Shown here: piece by piece, positions 51,862 to 62,527 of the stretch
Layout of the letters: each line of letters begins with the position of its first letter
Numbering within the stretch: the first letter of the stretch is position 1
Source: Pythium myriotylum
Taxonomy: Eukaryota; Oomycota; Peronosporomycetes; Pythiales; Pythiaceae
DNA length: 64,000 nucleotides
Reading direction: 5' to 3'
NCBI GenBank assembly: GCA_023091665.1
Contig: JALJCQ010000014.1
Coordinates: 62,001-126,000 of the forward strand
The notes under the pieces: generated by a model
Database searches by the model: none
What the model was told of the DNA's origin: nothing
Seen by the model: only the letters and a program-made list of their open reading frames with translations
Translations under genes and position numbers: made by a program

Positions 51862-54256
51862 GGTCGGGACGCGAATCAAAAACTGGCCGCGAGCTCAGCA
51901 ACCGTAAACGCGAGGGAGATGCGTGCTTCACGTGACGCCCCACATAACGCGGCGCCGAGAGTGCGCACGGCCTGTCTCCGTGACACCGCGAGAGAACAGA
52001 ACTAGCCTTCTTGAGGACCAGGTGACGAGGCGAGCCGTTCGCGCGCTTCTCGGCGGGTACCGGATAGATGCAGACGGGGATGGTCCACCCACCGAGCGCC
52101 GCTCGTCTCTCCATGCGAATTATCTGGACCATTATAATTGATTACCTTTTGGAGTGTATACTATATGTAGTAGTAAATACAACATTTGCACTACTATAAT
52201 TAGTATACCTTACATAATATATATGTTCAGGGTACACACTACGGCTGCTGATTACTGATCGATTCAGAATCCATCAGCCGTGCGACGAGGAATCTAGAAA
52301 CATGCGGAGGCTGTAGAACAACCCGGCAACCTCAAGGATCTGAACTCGAACACATCGATGCGATGGGGCGAACTCTCAAGCGCAGACCGTTCCGCGGAAG
52401 AAGCGGTACCCTCTCGACAGGGTGGATCTCAGCCAGTGAAGAGGGATATCACAGATCAAACCCACACGGCTTCGCGTACTCATCAAAATGTCCTCCTGTG
52501 GTGAATGCGATTGCGCCGCCAGTCAACGCTTCAACGAGCTCACGATCGCGACTCGACGAAAAGATTGAAGCCGCAGGGGCCACAGGAGGTGACGTCTCCT
52601 GTGAAGAGCGGTTACTCACTCTCATCCAGAGGTTTGGACCTCTCGGGGGTCCATCCAACGTCGGACGTGCATGGCCGAGTAGGCATTTTGGACTTGGCCA
52701 AGCGGCAGTTCGGATGGTACGTGCGCGAAAAGACTAAGCGTTCGTGTGTGACGTATGGGGTGAGTTTTTAGACTACCAGTACAGTGCGCACCCACTGCGA
52801 GTCTTTGTGGGTGAGTCGCCGAGGGTTCCCACCCACCAATGTCATCCATTGATTTCTAGCCACCGATAGAAGAGATTAAAATCTAGCACCGCGACAGGCC
52901 CTGTCGTTGATGGCTATTATCTGGATCTGAGGTTGCCGAGCGGCGGCAGTTCGAAACTGGCGGGTGACGCACTTGACAAAGCTCACGCGGGGGGGCACTC
53001 GTTTGGAATCCTTGAGGGTGCGAAGTCATTGACGATCTCACGACTGACGATGAGGAGATCGATGCATGCACAAGCCTCCCTCCAAGAGGTTCGTCGTTCA
53101 ATCAGGAGGTATCGTACTTGCGCCGTTGGTTTCCATAACGAAGTGACTTCGTAGTTCCGCTCACTTTAGAATTCACCGGCGGCGAGGAAGAGTTCGGCAG
53201 AGCCTACAACACCACTGCAGACGTTTGCGCTTGACCCTATTGCCTTCATACGGTCCGCAATTTCGCGTTCTTGTGCGAGTTGTAGACGGCACGATAAAGG
53301 TTCAGGTTTGGTGGACAGGTAAGAGGCTAACCCACGCAGGTGTAAACTTCTCGAATGCATACCTTCCGAAGTCATGTGACCACTGTATCTTGGGAGACTG
53401 CCGCGATTTGAAAGTCCGCTTTAGACTGTCAGTCCCTACACCGTCAAATTGTTTTGCATGCTCTGACACTCCTGTGCGAACCTCTCATCCTATATGGGAT
53501 ACTCCAAAGTGTCGTCTTTCTTCACACATGCGCAGAACAGTCGTGCAAACGAAATGAGCGACCGGACGTTTCCCACTTGAGCAACACGATCTTGTGGTGT
53601 CCACTTAGCTCTTTAGTCGCATAGAAGCACAGATCCCCCCACGCGATTACCAGTAAACGTGGAGACCAGCCTCAACTCCGGCAACAACAGGAAGATGAAT
53701 GGATTCGCACTTAGCGTTAGAAGCACACGTCAAAACTTGAGCACTGCAGCGATTTGCATCACTCTCGTAAACAAGTGCATTCCCAGGCGATAGGCTTGGT
53801 GCACACGAGCAAACAGATCTTGGTGCCAATCCGATGGGAGAGTATTTGGGAATGCCCTGATGGAGCTATGTTAATGCGGAGAAAGATTACGCCAAACGAT
53901 CTCGTTCGCCATTCGCGCATTGTTACCCCTTGCTGTCGCTTCCGCGCCACACATAATGGACTCGCATGGGCTCACCAAGGAGCGGATGTTCCATCGACTC
54001 ACGGGATGGAGTCAGCGGTTTTAACTTGGATCAGTACTAAACTTCGTAAATAAGTACTTCGGTAGGCTGTTAGTGGTCAAAGGCGCCCATGCTACGTTGT
54101 TAGGTAACGCATTAGTACTAGTTTAACTTAGTGGCTGCCAAGTGTTAAGTCACCTTTTGCCTGTCCACTGAACCGGCTCGCGTGGGGAACCTACGAGACG
54201 AGTCAGCCCGCCACGAGCAACTTTCGTGCGATCAGTTCTCTTTTGGCGCTCCAGCC
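51862..54256. other. Long gene-empty divergent spacer
   Basis: This 2.4 kb lies between divergent FYVE/START starts. No gene is supported. A strongly AT-rich island lies at about 52130-52225. An initiator-like TCAGTTCTCTTTTGG lies at 54233-54247, about 10 nt before the next ATG. Confidence 0.5.
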
Positions 54257-55708
54257 ATGAAGTTCCCACTCAGCGAGCGCCCTGCACCCGTCGCGCTCTC
54301 GCGATCGCAATGCCGCGAGTATGACTTGCTCACACGGCAGCTCGTAAGTGAGACCATGGCCGAGTACGACGAGTTCGAGCACGACAATTACCGGATCATG
54401 AACACGACCGAGTGGAAGCAGGTCAAGTCCCGCGAAGACGTGATCGTGTACAAGCGACTGATCCGCGAATCCAACAGCGAGTGGTCTATGCCCAAACTCG
54501 TTGGTGTCGGCTCGATCATCGGCACGCTGGATGATGTCATGTACGGCATCGTCACGCCTGACGCGCCGTCCATTATGGTCAAGACATCCTATGTGAACGA
54601 CGAGTTGCTGGACGGTGCTGTGCTGCACGAGATCGAACGTGCGACGGTCGATGACCCGTTCCGCTTTCTTGGGCTCAAGTGGATGGCGATGGGGCACTCT
54701 CGCGTCGTGAGCGCTGTCGTAAAACCTCGGGATTTCGTGTTTATCGAGTCGACCGGCATCCAAGTGGTCCATGGTGGAGAGCGCGTCGGCTTTCACGCGA
54801 TCAAATCGGTCGAACTACCACAGTGCCCTGAGCTAACGGCACTCTCGATCATCCGCGCGCGACTGTCGAACTGCTACTTGTATCAAGAAACCAAGCCAGG
54901 GGTTGTGGATGTGTACATGACCACGTACTCGGATCCCGGCGGCAATCCACCAGAACGCATCGCTGTGAACTCGGCTGCCAACACGCTCATTGGCATGTGG
55001 AAGGCGACGTGGTGTGCGCAAAACAAAAAGCTGGCCTGGCTTCTCGAGAACGACAAGATCCGAGCACAGTTTGGAGTGGCCAGCGTCAAGGAGGCCAAGC
55101 TCGCAATCTCAAACAAACGCTGCTGCAACAACTGTGCCAGTCCGCGAGCATCCCGTTGGTCACCGAACGCTGATTGCTCCCTCTGTACTGCTTACGTATG
55201 CTCCAACTGCCGCGTGCAATGGAAGATCAGCTCTGCCGACTGGAAGCTGAAGGTGACGTTCCGCCAAGCGATTGTATGCAAGCGCTGCATCCCACTCGTA
55301 GCGAGAGCAGATGCTGCGAAGATTGCACGAATCCAATACGTGCCCAAGTATGAGCCAGTTGAGACGGAGTGGGAGGACTTTGATTCAGCGCGAGCAGTGC
55401 GGATCGTCTTCAATGACGACAATAATCGTCACTCAGAGTTCGACACGATGAGAGCCATGGAGATCGTAGTGAACGAAGACGCCCGATCATCGACTTCTGA
55501 TGCAGCAGCAGCGGCTCGGCTTTCGCAGAGCGATGTTGTCAAGCGCACCAGCCAGCACAATCCTCGAATGTCGGCTGACAGATCGACAATGCCAATGCAC
55601 GGTAGCCTGGACGAACCCGAGTATCTATACGAGCAGATGCGGTCTCTGACGTTAGGGAGTGGCTCACTTTGCGAAACTTCGGTTCGAGGAGAAAGAGTGG
55701 AGTTGTAA
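54257..55708 (+). CDS. FYVE-type zinc finger / START-like protein
   Basis: The predicted protein has 483 residues starting at MKFPLSERPAPVA. The START-like domain opens EWKQVKSREDVIVYK and is close to copies 1 and 2 (ALHEIER/GLKWMAMGHSRVVSAVVKPRDFVF region). The zinc finger has pairs CNNC, CSLC, CSNC and CKRC. The tail contains a short internal duplication, FDSARAVRIV followed by FDTMRAMEIV, each with a following ND/NED motif. The C-terminal segment is only partly conserved (LYEQMRSLTL). Confidence 0.84.
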   Translation: MKFPLSERPAPVALSRSQCREYDLLTRQLVSETMAEYDEFEHDNYRIMNTTEWKQVKSREDVIVYKRLIRESNSEWSMPKLVGVGSIIGTLDDVMYGIVTPDAPSIMVKTSYVNDELLDGAVLHEIERATVDDPFRFLGLKWMAMGHSRVVSAVVKPRDFVFIESTGIQVVHGGERVGFHAIKSVELPQCPELTALSIIRARLSNCYLYQETKPGVVDVYMTTYSDPGGNPPERIAVNSAANTLIGMWKATWCAQNKKLAWLLENDKIRAQFGVASVKEAKLAISNKRCCNNCASPRASRWSPNADCSLCTAYVCSNCRVQWKISSADWKLKVTFRQAIVCKRCIPLVARADAAKIARIQYVPKYEPVETEWEDFDSARAVRIVFNDDNNRHSEFDTMRAMEIVVNEDARSSTSDAAAAARLSQSDVVKRTSQHNPRMSADRSTMPMHGSLDEPEYLYEQMRSLTLGSGSLCETSVRGERVEL

Positions 55709-56325
55709 TTCCACCACGTTCCTCTCCCGAAACCACACTAGACTTATGACGATAATTCTATGGATCATTGTTAGAGACGCTGAGATCGACCTGTTGTTCT
55801 AACTGCTTCGTAGATATCGAAGTTGGATTACTGTAATCCAGGTATTGGCCTCGAGCGAAAACTTTCTAGACGATTGTTCAATCGTACTTGCAAGCCGCAT
55901 TTTACCGTCGCAAGAGATGAGGCATCGTACCATTTGGTCTATTCGAGCACGTGCAATCTTCGGATTCGTTTGCGGCAAACGTAGATCTTTTATACTAACA
56001 GCATAAGGAAAACGGTTTGCCTTGGGCTGTTCATTTTCTCAGTGGCTCAATCCAATGAACTAAAAGTGAATGGAAGCTGTTGTCAACAGCAAGTTCGAGT
56101 TTCCTGTCCTAGACAGAGTGCGTTCTCGTATCATGACAACTTCAGATCCTGTGACGTTGTTCCTGCACCATCCACGCGCAATCATCTTACCTTACGAGTC
56201 TCTCGATATGCTATGGCGACACAATCACCACCCTCATACCCTGGTTTTCCATTTGCGAGTCGATGCATGACACCTAACTCAGGAACTAATTTTATTAACA
56301 CCCGGTTCCGGAGCTCCACAAATTC
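55709..56325. other. Intergenic region
   Basis: This 617 bp lies between the last FYVE/START gene and the repeat-borne 3' flank of the first lipocalin-like gene. No gene was recognised. Confidence 0.5.
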
Positions 56326-56427
56326 TTTCACAAGATACAGAATGGATTTTTTGTTGTTTATCATAGCGTATACACGGATTTTTTGTTGTTTATCATAGCG
56401 TATACAATCTACACAATCTAGTACGAT
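56326..56427. repeat. 3' flank repeat with a duplicated 32 bp unit, shared with 59923-60024
   Basis: This 102 bp directly follows copy A and appears identical to the flank of copy C. Both contain two tandem copies of a 32 bp unit with TTTGTTGTTTATCATAGCG. Copy B has only one unit (58960-58980), and copy D has an unrelated 3' flank. Confidence 0.8.
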
Positions 56428-57087
56428 CTAGTACGTGCAGCCGGCCTGCGTGACCGGCGCGAGCGCCGACACGTCATACCCCTTGGACTTGGCCAGCGCG
56501 ACCAACTTGGACTCGACCTCGGGAGACACCGACGGCGTCGTGCTCACGATGCGCAGCGCCATGCCCGCCGGAGGCAAGCAGCCACCCGCGGTCTCCGTGG
56601 TGGGCGGACCGCCCGTGGCCGTGATGACCCAGTCGTACTTGTCGCCCGAGAACGAGGTCTTGCCGGCGAGCAAGTCGTCGAAGGAGCCGGCCTCGATGAT
56701 CCAGTAGGGGATGTTGACGGGGCCGAGCGAGAGCAGCGCCTGGCCGGGCTTGGACGCGTCCGGGATCTTGCCGGTGAGCGCGAGTCCCGAGCGCGGGCCC
56801 GACACGCTGCCCGTGTTGCTGCCGATCACGACGCGCGGCGTGACGGATCCGTCGGCGGCGTTGACCGTGTTGGAGAGCACGCCGAAGTCGCAGAAGACGG
56901 GCGCCGAGCTGCCGACCGTGACCATTTGGAGCGTGTATCCGGTGGAGTTGAAGTAGACGGCGGGGTTGAGGTTGAGTTTGGTGGAGAAGGTGGGCGGCGG
57001 GCAGGCTGCGTTGGCGGCCGTGGCGGCCGTGGCGACGAGCGCGGCAGTGGCGGTGGCGGTGGCGAGGAGGGACTTGGTGAAGTGCAT
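56428..57087 (-). CDS. Secreted lipocalin-like protein, copy A
   Basis: The predicted protein has 219 residues. Residues 1 to about 27 form a signal peptide (hydrophobic, Ala-rich, ending ANA-AC), so it is exported. The mature part has lipocalin-like features. Its strands run YTLQMVTVGSSAPVFCDFGVLSNTVNA, then PYWIIEAGSF and YDWVITATGG. A final helix and tail follow, SPEVESKLVALAKSKGYDVSALAPV, ending GCTY. Four or more cysteines suggest disulfides. Lipocalins carry small hydrophobic molecules in a beta-barrel; the ligand is unknown. The longer in-frame extension upstream is unlikely, since the ATG used here is shared by all four copies and preceded by the same CCAACCAAG leader. Confidence 0.72.
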   Translation of the reverse strand: MHFTKSLLATATATAALVATAATAANAACPPPTFSTKLNLNPAVYFNSTGYTLQMVTVGSSAPVFCDFGVLSNTVNAADGSVTPRVVIGSNTGSVSGPRSGLALTGKIPDASKPGQALLSLGPVNIPYWIIEAGSFDDLLAGKTSFSGDKYDWVITATGGPPTTETAGGCLPPAGMALRIVSTTPSVSPEVESKLVALAKSKGYDVSALAPVTQAGCTY

Positions 57088-58270
57088 CTTGGTTGGTTGG
57101 GTAATAGGAGTTGAGGTGTGAGGTTGGTGGTGGCTAGTCTGGCTGGTTGACTTTGTGTCGTGTTTGCTTGTGTAGCTTGTGGAGTAGCTAGTGGAAGCTG
57201 GAATGAGAGGCGCTGACGGAAGACAAGCTTCTTCGTCTCGTTGAATGAGCCCAGAGTGATTTGTTGCACGGAATGGAACGCTCACCTCTTCCAGCTTTAC
57301 GAGGTTGGCTTCCTCGGAATACATAAGAAACCTTGGACGTTCGCCCTGCGACAGACTCGCGGTCGTGTCGAGTCGGATCACAGATGAGGAGACCAATGTT
57401 TAGAACCTCAATGGGTTGAGGTGGACGCCGAGACCTTCCGAGACCTTCCGACTTTGTGGGGTTTGACATCCAACATCATCACGTCACAGCGACTCGCATT
57501 CTGCCGGACCAGCTGCCCTGCCGGTTCGTTCGTTCGTCTGTCCTTCGGGGCCTCGAGACTCAGCAAGCCTCGACCTCTCGACTCGAGAAGTCTTCTCGTT
57601 GGGTTTGGCATCCATCCGCTGCGGTGGGTTTGGCAGCCGTCAGGTGGTCTCTCGGAAAGTTCGAGAGTTCATTTCGAAAACGTTTCGTTTGACGTCCCTC
57701 TCTAGCGAGATGTTGAGACGGCTGATCGCTCACCTTCGTAATCCTCGCCGCACCAGAGCACCAGAGCACCAGAACAGCTCGGGTCAGCTCTGTATACTTT
57801 CGTTTACTGTTCTTTACTGTTCTCGTTCCCTCCCATACGTACAGAGTTCAGCTTCCCGAGCCACTTCGTGATCAATCTTGTGGGTCGATTCTGGCTCTTC
57901 TATGTGCAATAGGCACGATAAACGCCGGGAGGTCTCCCTCCAAGAGAGAGAGAGAGAGAGAGAGGCTTGACCACTTGCTCCCATTACTGCGCTCGCAGAC
58001 GCGACAGGACGCAGAGCCGGTCAAAGATCGCGAGGCTGACCAGCCAGAGGTCTCACCCGAGTGGACTTGCGGTCCCGGTGACAGCACCTCGGTGATCTCA
58101 TCCACAGAGGAGGAGGATGGCAAGATCTCGACGTTTGGAAAGGTCCCCACTCTTGTCATTCCAGCATTCACCAGCTCCTCCACAAGCTACACAAGCACTC
58201 AGGACACCAGGTCGACCAGACTAGCCACCACCAACCTCACACCTCAACTACTACTACCCAACCAACCAAG
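57088..58270. promoter_or_regulatory. Divergent promoter region between copies A and B
   Basis: Next to each gene about 120 bp of leader is similar in the two copies (CTACACAAGC, ACTAGCCACCACCAACCTC). The middle of the spacer is unrelated between the two sides. It holds a (GA)n tract at 57943-57963 and short tandem repeats (ACCAGAGC near 57760). The whole spacer is mirrored at 60685-61867. Confidence 0.6.
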
Positions 58271-58930
58271 ATGCACTTCACCAAGTCCCTCCTCGCCACC
58301 GCCACCGCCACTGCCGCGCTCGTCGCCACGGCCGCCACGGCCGCCAACGCAGCCTGCCCGCCGCCCACCTTCTCCACCAAACTCAACCTCAACCCCGCCG
58401 TCTACTTCAACTCCACCGGATACACGCTCCAAATGGTCACGGTCGGCAGCTCGGCGCCCGTCTTCTGCGACTTCGGCGTGCTCTCCAACACGGTCAACGC
58501 CGCCGACGGATCCGTCACGCCGCGCGTCGTGATCGGCAGCAACACGGGCAGCGTGTCGGGCCCGCGCTCGGGACTCGCGCTCACCGGCAAGATCCCGGAC
58601 GCGTCCAAGCCCGGCCAGGCGCTGCTCTCGCTCGGCCCCGTCAACATCCCCTACTGGATCATCGAGGCCGGCTCCTTCGACGACTTGCTCGCCGGCAAGA
58701 CCTCGTTCTCGGGCGACAAGTACGACTGGGTCATCACGGCCACGGGCGGTCCGCCCACCACGGAGACCGCGGGTGGCTGCTTGCCTCCGGCGGGCATGGC
58801 GCTGCGCATCGTGAGCACGACGCCGTCGGTGTCTCCCGAGGTCGAGTCCAAGTTGGTCGCGCTGGCCAAGTCCAAGGGGTATGACGTGTCGGCGCTCGCG
58901 CCGGTCACGCAGGCCGGCTGCACGTACTAG
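58271..58930 (+). CDS. Secreted lipocalin-like protein, copy B
   Basis: This copy encodes 219 residues identical to copy A, with the same signal peptide and lipocalin-like barrel. Its 5' leader differs from copy A beyond about 120 bp and reads ACTACTACTACCC where A reads ACTCCTATTACCC. Its 3' flank carries a single 32 bp unit. Confidence 0.72.
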   Translation: MHFTKSLLATATATAALVATAATAANAACPPPTFSTKLNLNPAVYFNSTGYTLQMVTVGSSAPVFCDFGVLSNTVNAADGSVTPRVVIGSNTGSVSGPRSGLALTGKIPDASKPGQALLSLGPVNIPYWIIEAGSFDDLLAGKTSFSGDKYDWVITATGGPPTTETAGGCLPPAGMALRIVSTTPSVSPEVESKLVALAKSKGYDVSALAPVTQAGCTY

Positions 58931-59000
58931 ATCGTACTAGATTGTGTAGATTGTATACGCTATGATAAACAACAAAAGATCCATTCTGTATCTTGTGAAA

Positions 59001-59922
59001 GAACTCGCTGGGTTTGATGACATGGGGTCAGTATTGGGTGGTGTTTACTGTGCTTCGACGTGGCGTGGTAGACTTTGGGCGTGGTGACGTTTGTGGTCAT
59101 TGTAAGCATGATAATGCTTTTTTGCAAGGCCGTAACAGTCGCTCGTGTTTGGTAGAAGGTTGCTTGCCCTGGTACGTACACAAAGCCGCCGCCGGCAGCT
59201 ATTGACTAACCACGACATGGTTATTCTATGAAACTACGCGATCCCGTCGCTCACGAAGCCCGGTGATTGACATGATGAAAAGAAAACTTTGGTGTTGAAA
59301 GTGAGGTCTATCGGACCGTCATGTTATGGGTCCTATGGGCATGCCAAAGAGCGTTTTCATTCACCGTAACACAGAGATAACGCGGCCCATGGCCAACGAC
59401 ACGCGTCCACTTGTTCATTGAGATCCGCAATGACACATACGCTAGTCATCGCTGCTTTCGTCGGATGGTGTCTCGCATCGAAACTGGATGGTCTATGGAC
59501 ATGTGCACCACCGTGATGGATGCCTCCGGGAACGCGACAAGTACAGTATGCAGTCGGTGAACGTGACACGCACAATCCGTAATGACCACGCATCGAAAGA
59601 TGCACAACCACTGATCATCACAGCTTGCCAGAAGACAAGACTGCATCATAATAGCGAGCGTTGGAGAGGTCCAAACAGCTCTTTGCATTGTGACATAGCA
59701 GTCTGTTGAGCCGCTTGGACGTGTGGAATCGTGGTAGTCGTGCTTGGGAGCTCCTCCAGCTTACACAGAAGGCAATCACAAACACCAACGAGCCCTCTCA
59801 CTCCGACACGTTCTCGTCTGAAAAACCAGTACGCGCCACTTTGGCCGTCCATGTAAATCATGACTGGAGTGGTAAACAACCCTACACCAGACTGGGAGCG
59901 AGGGCAGTTCAACGAGCAATTT
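59001..59922. other. Spacer between the arms of inverted repeat B
   Basis: This 922 bp of unique DNA separates copies B and C. No supportable gene is present. Confidence 0.6.
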
Positions 59923-60024
59923 TTTCACAAGATACAGAATGGATTTTTTGTTGTTTATCATAGCGTATACACGGATTTTTTGTTGTTTATCATAGCGTAT
60001 ACAATCTACACAATCTAGTACGAT

Positions 60025-60684
60025 CTAGTACGTGCAGCCGGCCTGCGTGACCGGCGCGAGCGCCGACACGTCATACCCCTTGGACTTGGCCAGCGCGACC
60101 AACTTGGACTCGACCTCGGGAGACACCGACGGCGTCGTGCTCACGATGCGCAGCGCCATGCCCGCCGGAGGCAAGCAGCCACCCGCGGTCTCCGTGGTGG
60201 GCGGACCGCCCGTGGCCGTGATGACCCAGTCGTACTTGTCGCCCGAGAACGAGGTCTTGCCGGCGAGCAAGTCGTCGAAGGAGCCGGCCTCGATGATCCA
60301 GTAGGGGATGTTGACGGGGCCGAGCGAGAGCAGCGCCTGGCCGGGCTTGGACGCGTCCGGGATCTTGCCGGTGAGCGCGAGTCCCGAGCGCGGGCCCGAC
60401 ACGCTGCCCGTGTTGCTGCCGATCACGACGCGCGGCGTGACGGATCCGTCGGCGGCGTTGACCGTGTTGGAGAGCACGCCGAAGTCGCAGAAGACGGGCG
60501 CCGAGCTGCCGACCGTGACCATTTGGAGCGTGTATCCGGTGGAGTTGAAGTAGACGGCGGGGTTGAGGTTGAGTTTGGTGGAGAAGGTGGGCGGCGGGCA
60601 GGCTGCGTTGGCGGCCGTGGCGGCCGTGGCGACGAGCGCGGCAGTGGCGGTGGCGGTGGCGAGGAGGGACTTGGTGAAGTGCAT
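60025..60684 (-). CDS. Secreted lipocalin-like protein, copy C
   Basis: This is the mirror partner of copy B, encoding the identical 219 residues. Its 102 bp 3' flank matches that of copy A, not that of its mirror partner B, so conversion or exchange between same-orientation copies is likely. Confidence 0.72.
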   Translation of the reverse strand: MHFTKSLLATATATAALVATAATAANAACPPPTFSTKLNLNPAVYFNSTGYTLQMVTVGSSAPVFCDFGVLSNTVNAADGSVTPRVVIGSNTGSVSGPRSGLALTGKIPDASKPGQALLSLGPVNIPYWIIEAGSFDDLLAGKTSFSGDKYDWVITATGGPPTTETAGGCLPPAGMALRIVSTTPSVSPEVESKLVALAKSKGYDVSALAPVTQAGCTY

Positions 60685-61867
60685 CTTGGTTGGTTGGGTA
60701 GTAGTAGTTGAGGTGTGAGGTTGGTGGTGGCTAGTCTGGTCGACCTGGTGTCCTGAGTGCTTGTGTAGCTTGTGGAGGAGCTGGTGAATGCTGGAATGAC
60801 AAGAGTGGGGACCTTTCCAAACGTCGAGATCTTGCCATCCTCCTCCTCTGTGGATGAGATCACCGAGGTGCTGTCACCGGGACCGCAAGTCCACTCGGGT
60901 GAGACCTCTGGCTGGTCAGCCTCGCGATCTTTGACCGGCTCTGCGTCCTGTCGCGTCTGCGAGCGCAGTAATGGGAGCAAGTGGTCAAGCCTCTCTCTCT
61001 CTCTCTCTCTCTTGGAGGGAGACCTCCCGGCGTTTATCGTGCCTATTGCACATAGAAGAGCCAGAATCGACCCACAAGATTGATCACGAAGTGGCTCGGG
61101 AAGCTGAACTCTGTACGTATGGGAGGGAACGAGAACAGTAAAGAACAGTAAACGAAAGTATACAGAGCTGACCCGAGCTGTTCTGGTGCTCTGGTGCTCT
61201 GGTGCGGCGAGGATTACGAAGGTGAGCGATCAGCCGTCTCAACATCTCGCTAGAGAGGGACGTCAAACGAAACGTTTTCGAAATGAACTCTCGAACTTTC
61301 CGAGAGACCACCTGACGGCTGCCAAACCCACCGCAGCGGATGGATGCCAAACCCAACGAGAAGACTTCTCGAGTCGAGAGGTCGAGGCTTGCTGAGTCTC
61401 GAGGCCCCGAAGGACAGACGAACGAACGAACCGGCAGGGCAGCTGGTCCGGCAGAATGCGAGTCGCTGTGACGTGATGATGTTGGATGTCAAACCCCACA
61501 AAGTCGGAAGGTCTCGGAAGGTCTCGGCGTCCACCTCAACCCATTGAGGTTCTAAACATTGGTCTCCTCATCTGTGATCCGACTCGACACGACCGCGAGT
61601 CTGTCGCAGGGCGAACGTCCAAGGTTTCTTATGTATTCCGAGGAAGCCAACCTCGTAAAGCTGGAAGAGGTGAGCGTTCCATTCCGTGCAACAAATCACT
61701 CTGGGCTCATTCAACGAGACGAAGAAGCTTGTCTTCCGTCAGCGCCTCTCATTCCAGCTTCCACTAGCTACTCCACAAGCTACACAAGCAAACACGACAC
61801 AAAGTCAACCAGCCAGACTAGCCACCACCAACCTCACACCTCAACTCCTATTACCCAACCAACCAAG
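60685..61867. promoter_or_regulatory. Divergent promoter region between copies C and D
   Basis: This is the mirror image of 57088-58270, including a (CT)n tract at 60992-61012. No additional gene was recognised. Confidence 0.6.
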
Positions 61868-62527
61868 ATGCACTTCACCAAGTCCCTCCTCGCCACCGCC
61901 ACCGCCACTGCCGCGCTCGTCGCCACGGCCGCCACGGCCGCCAACGCAGCCTGCCCGCCGCCCACCTTCTCCACCAAACTCAACCTCAACCCCGCCGTCT
62001 ACTTCAACTCCACCGGATACACGCTCCAAATGGTCACGGTCGGCAGCTCGGCGCCCGTCTTCTGCGACTTCGGCGTGCTCTCCAACACGGTCAACGCCGC
62101 CGACGGATCCGTCACGCCGCGCGTCGTGATCGGCAGCAACACGGGCAGCGTGTCGGGCCCGCGCTCGGGACTCGCGCTCACCGGCAAGATCCCGGACGCG
62201 TCCAAGCCCGGCCAGGCGCTGCTCTCGCTCGGCCCCGTCAACATCCCCTACTGGATCATCGAGGCCGGCTCCTTCGACGACTTGCTCGCCGGCAAGACCT
62301 CGTTCTCGGGCGACAAGTACGACTGGGTCATCACGGCCACGGGCGGTCCGCCCACCACGGAGACCGCGGGTGGCTGCTTGCCTCCGGCGGGCATGGCGCT
62401 GCGCATCGTGAGCACGACGCCGTCGGTGTCTCCCGAGGTCGAGTCCAAGTTGGTCGCGCTGGCCAAGTCCAAGGGGTATGACGTGTCGGCGCTCGCGCCG
62501 GTCACGCAGGCCGGCTGCACTTACTAG
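61868..62527 (+). CDS. Secreted lipocalin-like protein, copy D
   Basis: This is the mirror partner of copy A, encoding the identical 219 residues. The penultimate Thr codon is ACT, where the other three copies have ACG. Directly after TACTAGA the 3' flank is unrelated to the other copies. The ACT and the flank suggest that D keeps an older 3' end while the coding region was homogenised. A far-upstream in-frame start (61559) exists but is not supported. Confidence 0.72.
   Translation: MHFTKSLLATATATAALVATAATAANAACPPPTFSTKLNLNPAVYFNSTGYTLQMVTVGSSAPVFCDFGVLSNTVNAADGSVTPRVVIGSNTGSVSGPRSGLALTGKIPDASKPGQALLSLGPVNIPYWIIEAGSFDDLLAGKTSFSGDKYDWVITATGGPPTTETAGGCLPPAGMALRIVSTTPSVSPEVESKLVALAKSKGYDVSALAPVTQAGCTY

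Larger units (their letters stand above)
56428..59000. repeat. Left arm of inverted repeat B
   Basis: This arm mirrors 59923-62527 about the axis 59477.5 for the outer part, with a 32 bp length difference near the inner end. It contains lipocalin-like copy A (minus), a 1.2 kb spacer and copy B (plus). All open frames on both strands are mirrored exactly. The loop between the arms is 59001-59922. Confidence 0.85.
59923..62527. repeat. Right arm of inverted repeat B
   Basis: This mirrors 56428-59000 and contains copy C (minus), the mirrored spacer and copy D (plus). It is 32 bp longer because the 3' flank of copy C has two repeat units. The outer edge is at the stop codon of copy D; beyond it the sequence is unrelated to the left side. 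Confidence 0.85.

Noticed and set aside
47200..54256. A third large palindrome formed by minus- and plus-strand FYVE/START genes
   Set aside because: The genes are diverged paralogues in opposite orientation, without nucleotide-level mirror identity in spacers.
61559..61867. N-terminal extension giving a 322-residue lipocalin-like protein (also mirrored at 57088-57396)
   Set aside because: The extension would remove the signal peptide from the N-terminus, is absent in copies B and C, and the ATG at 61868 has the shared CCAACCAAG leader.
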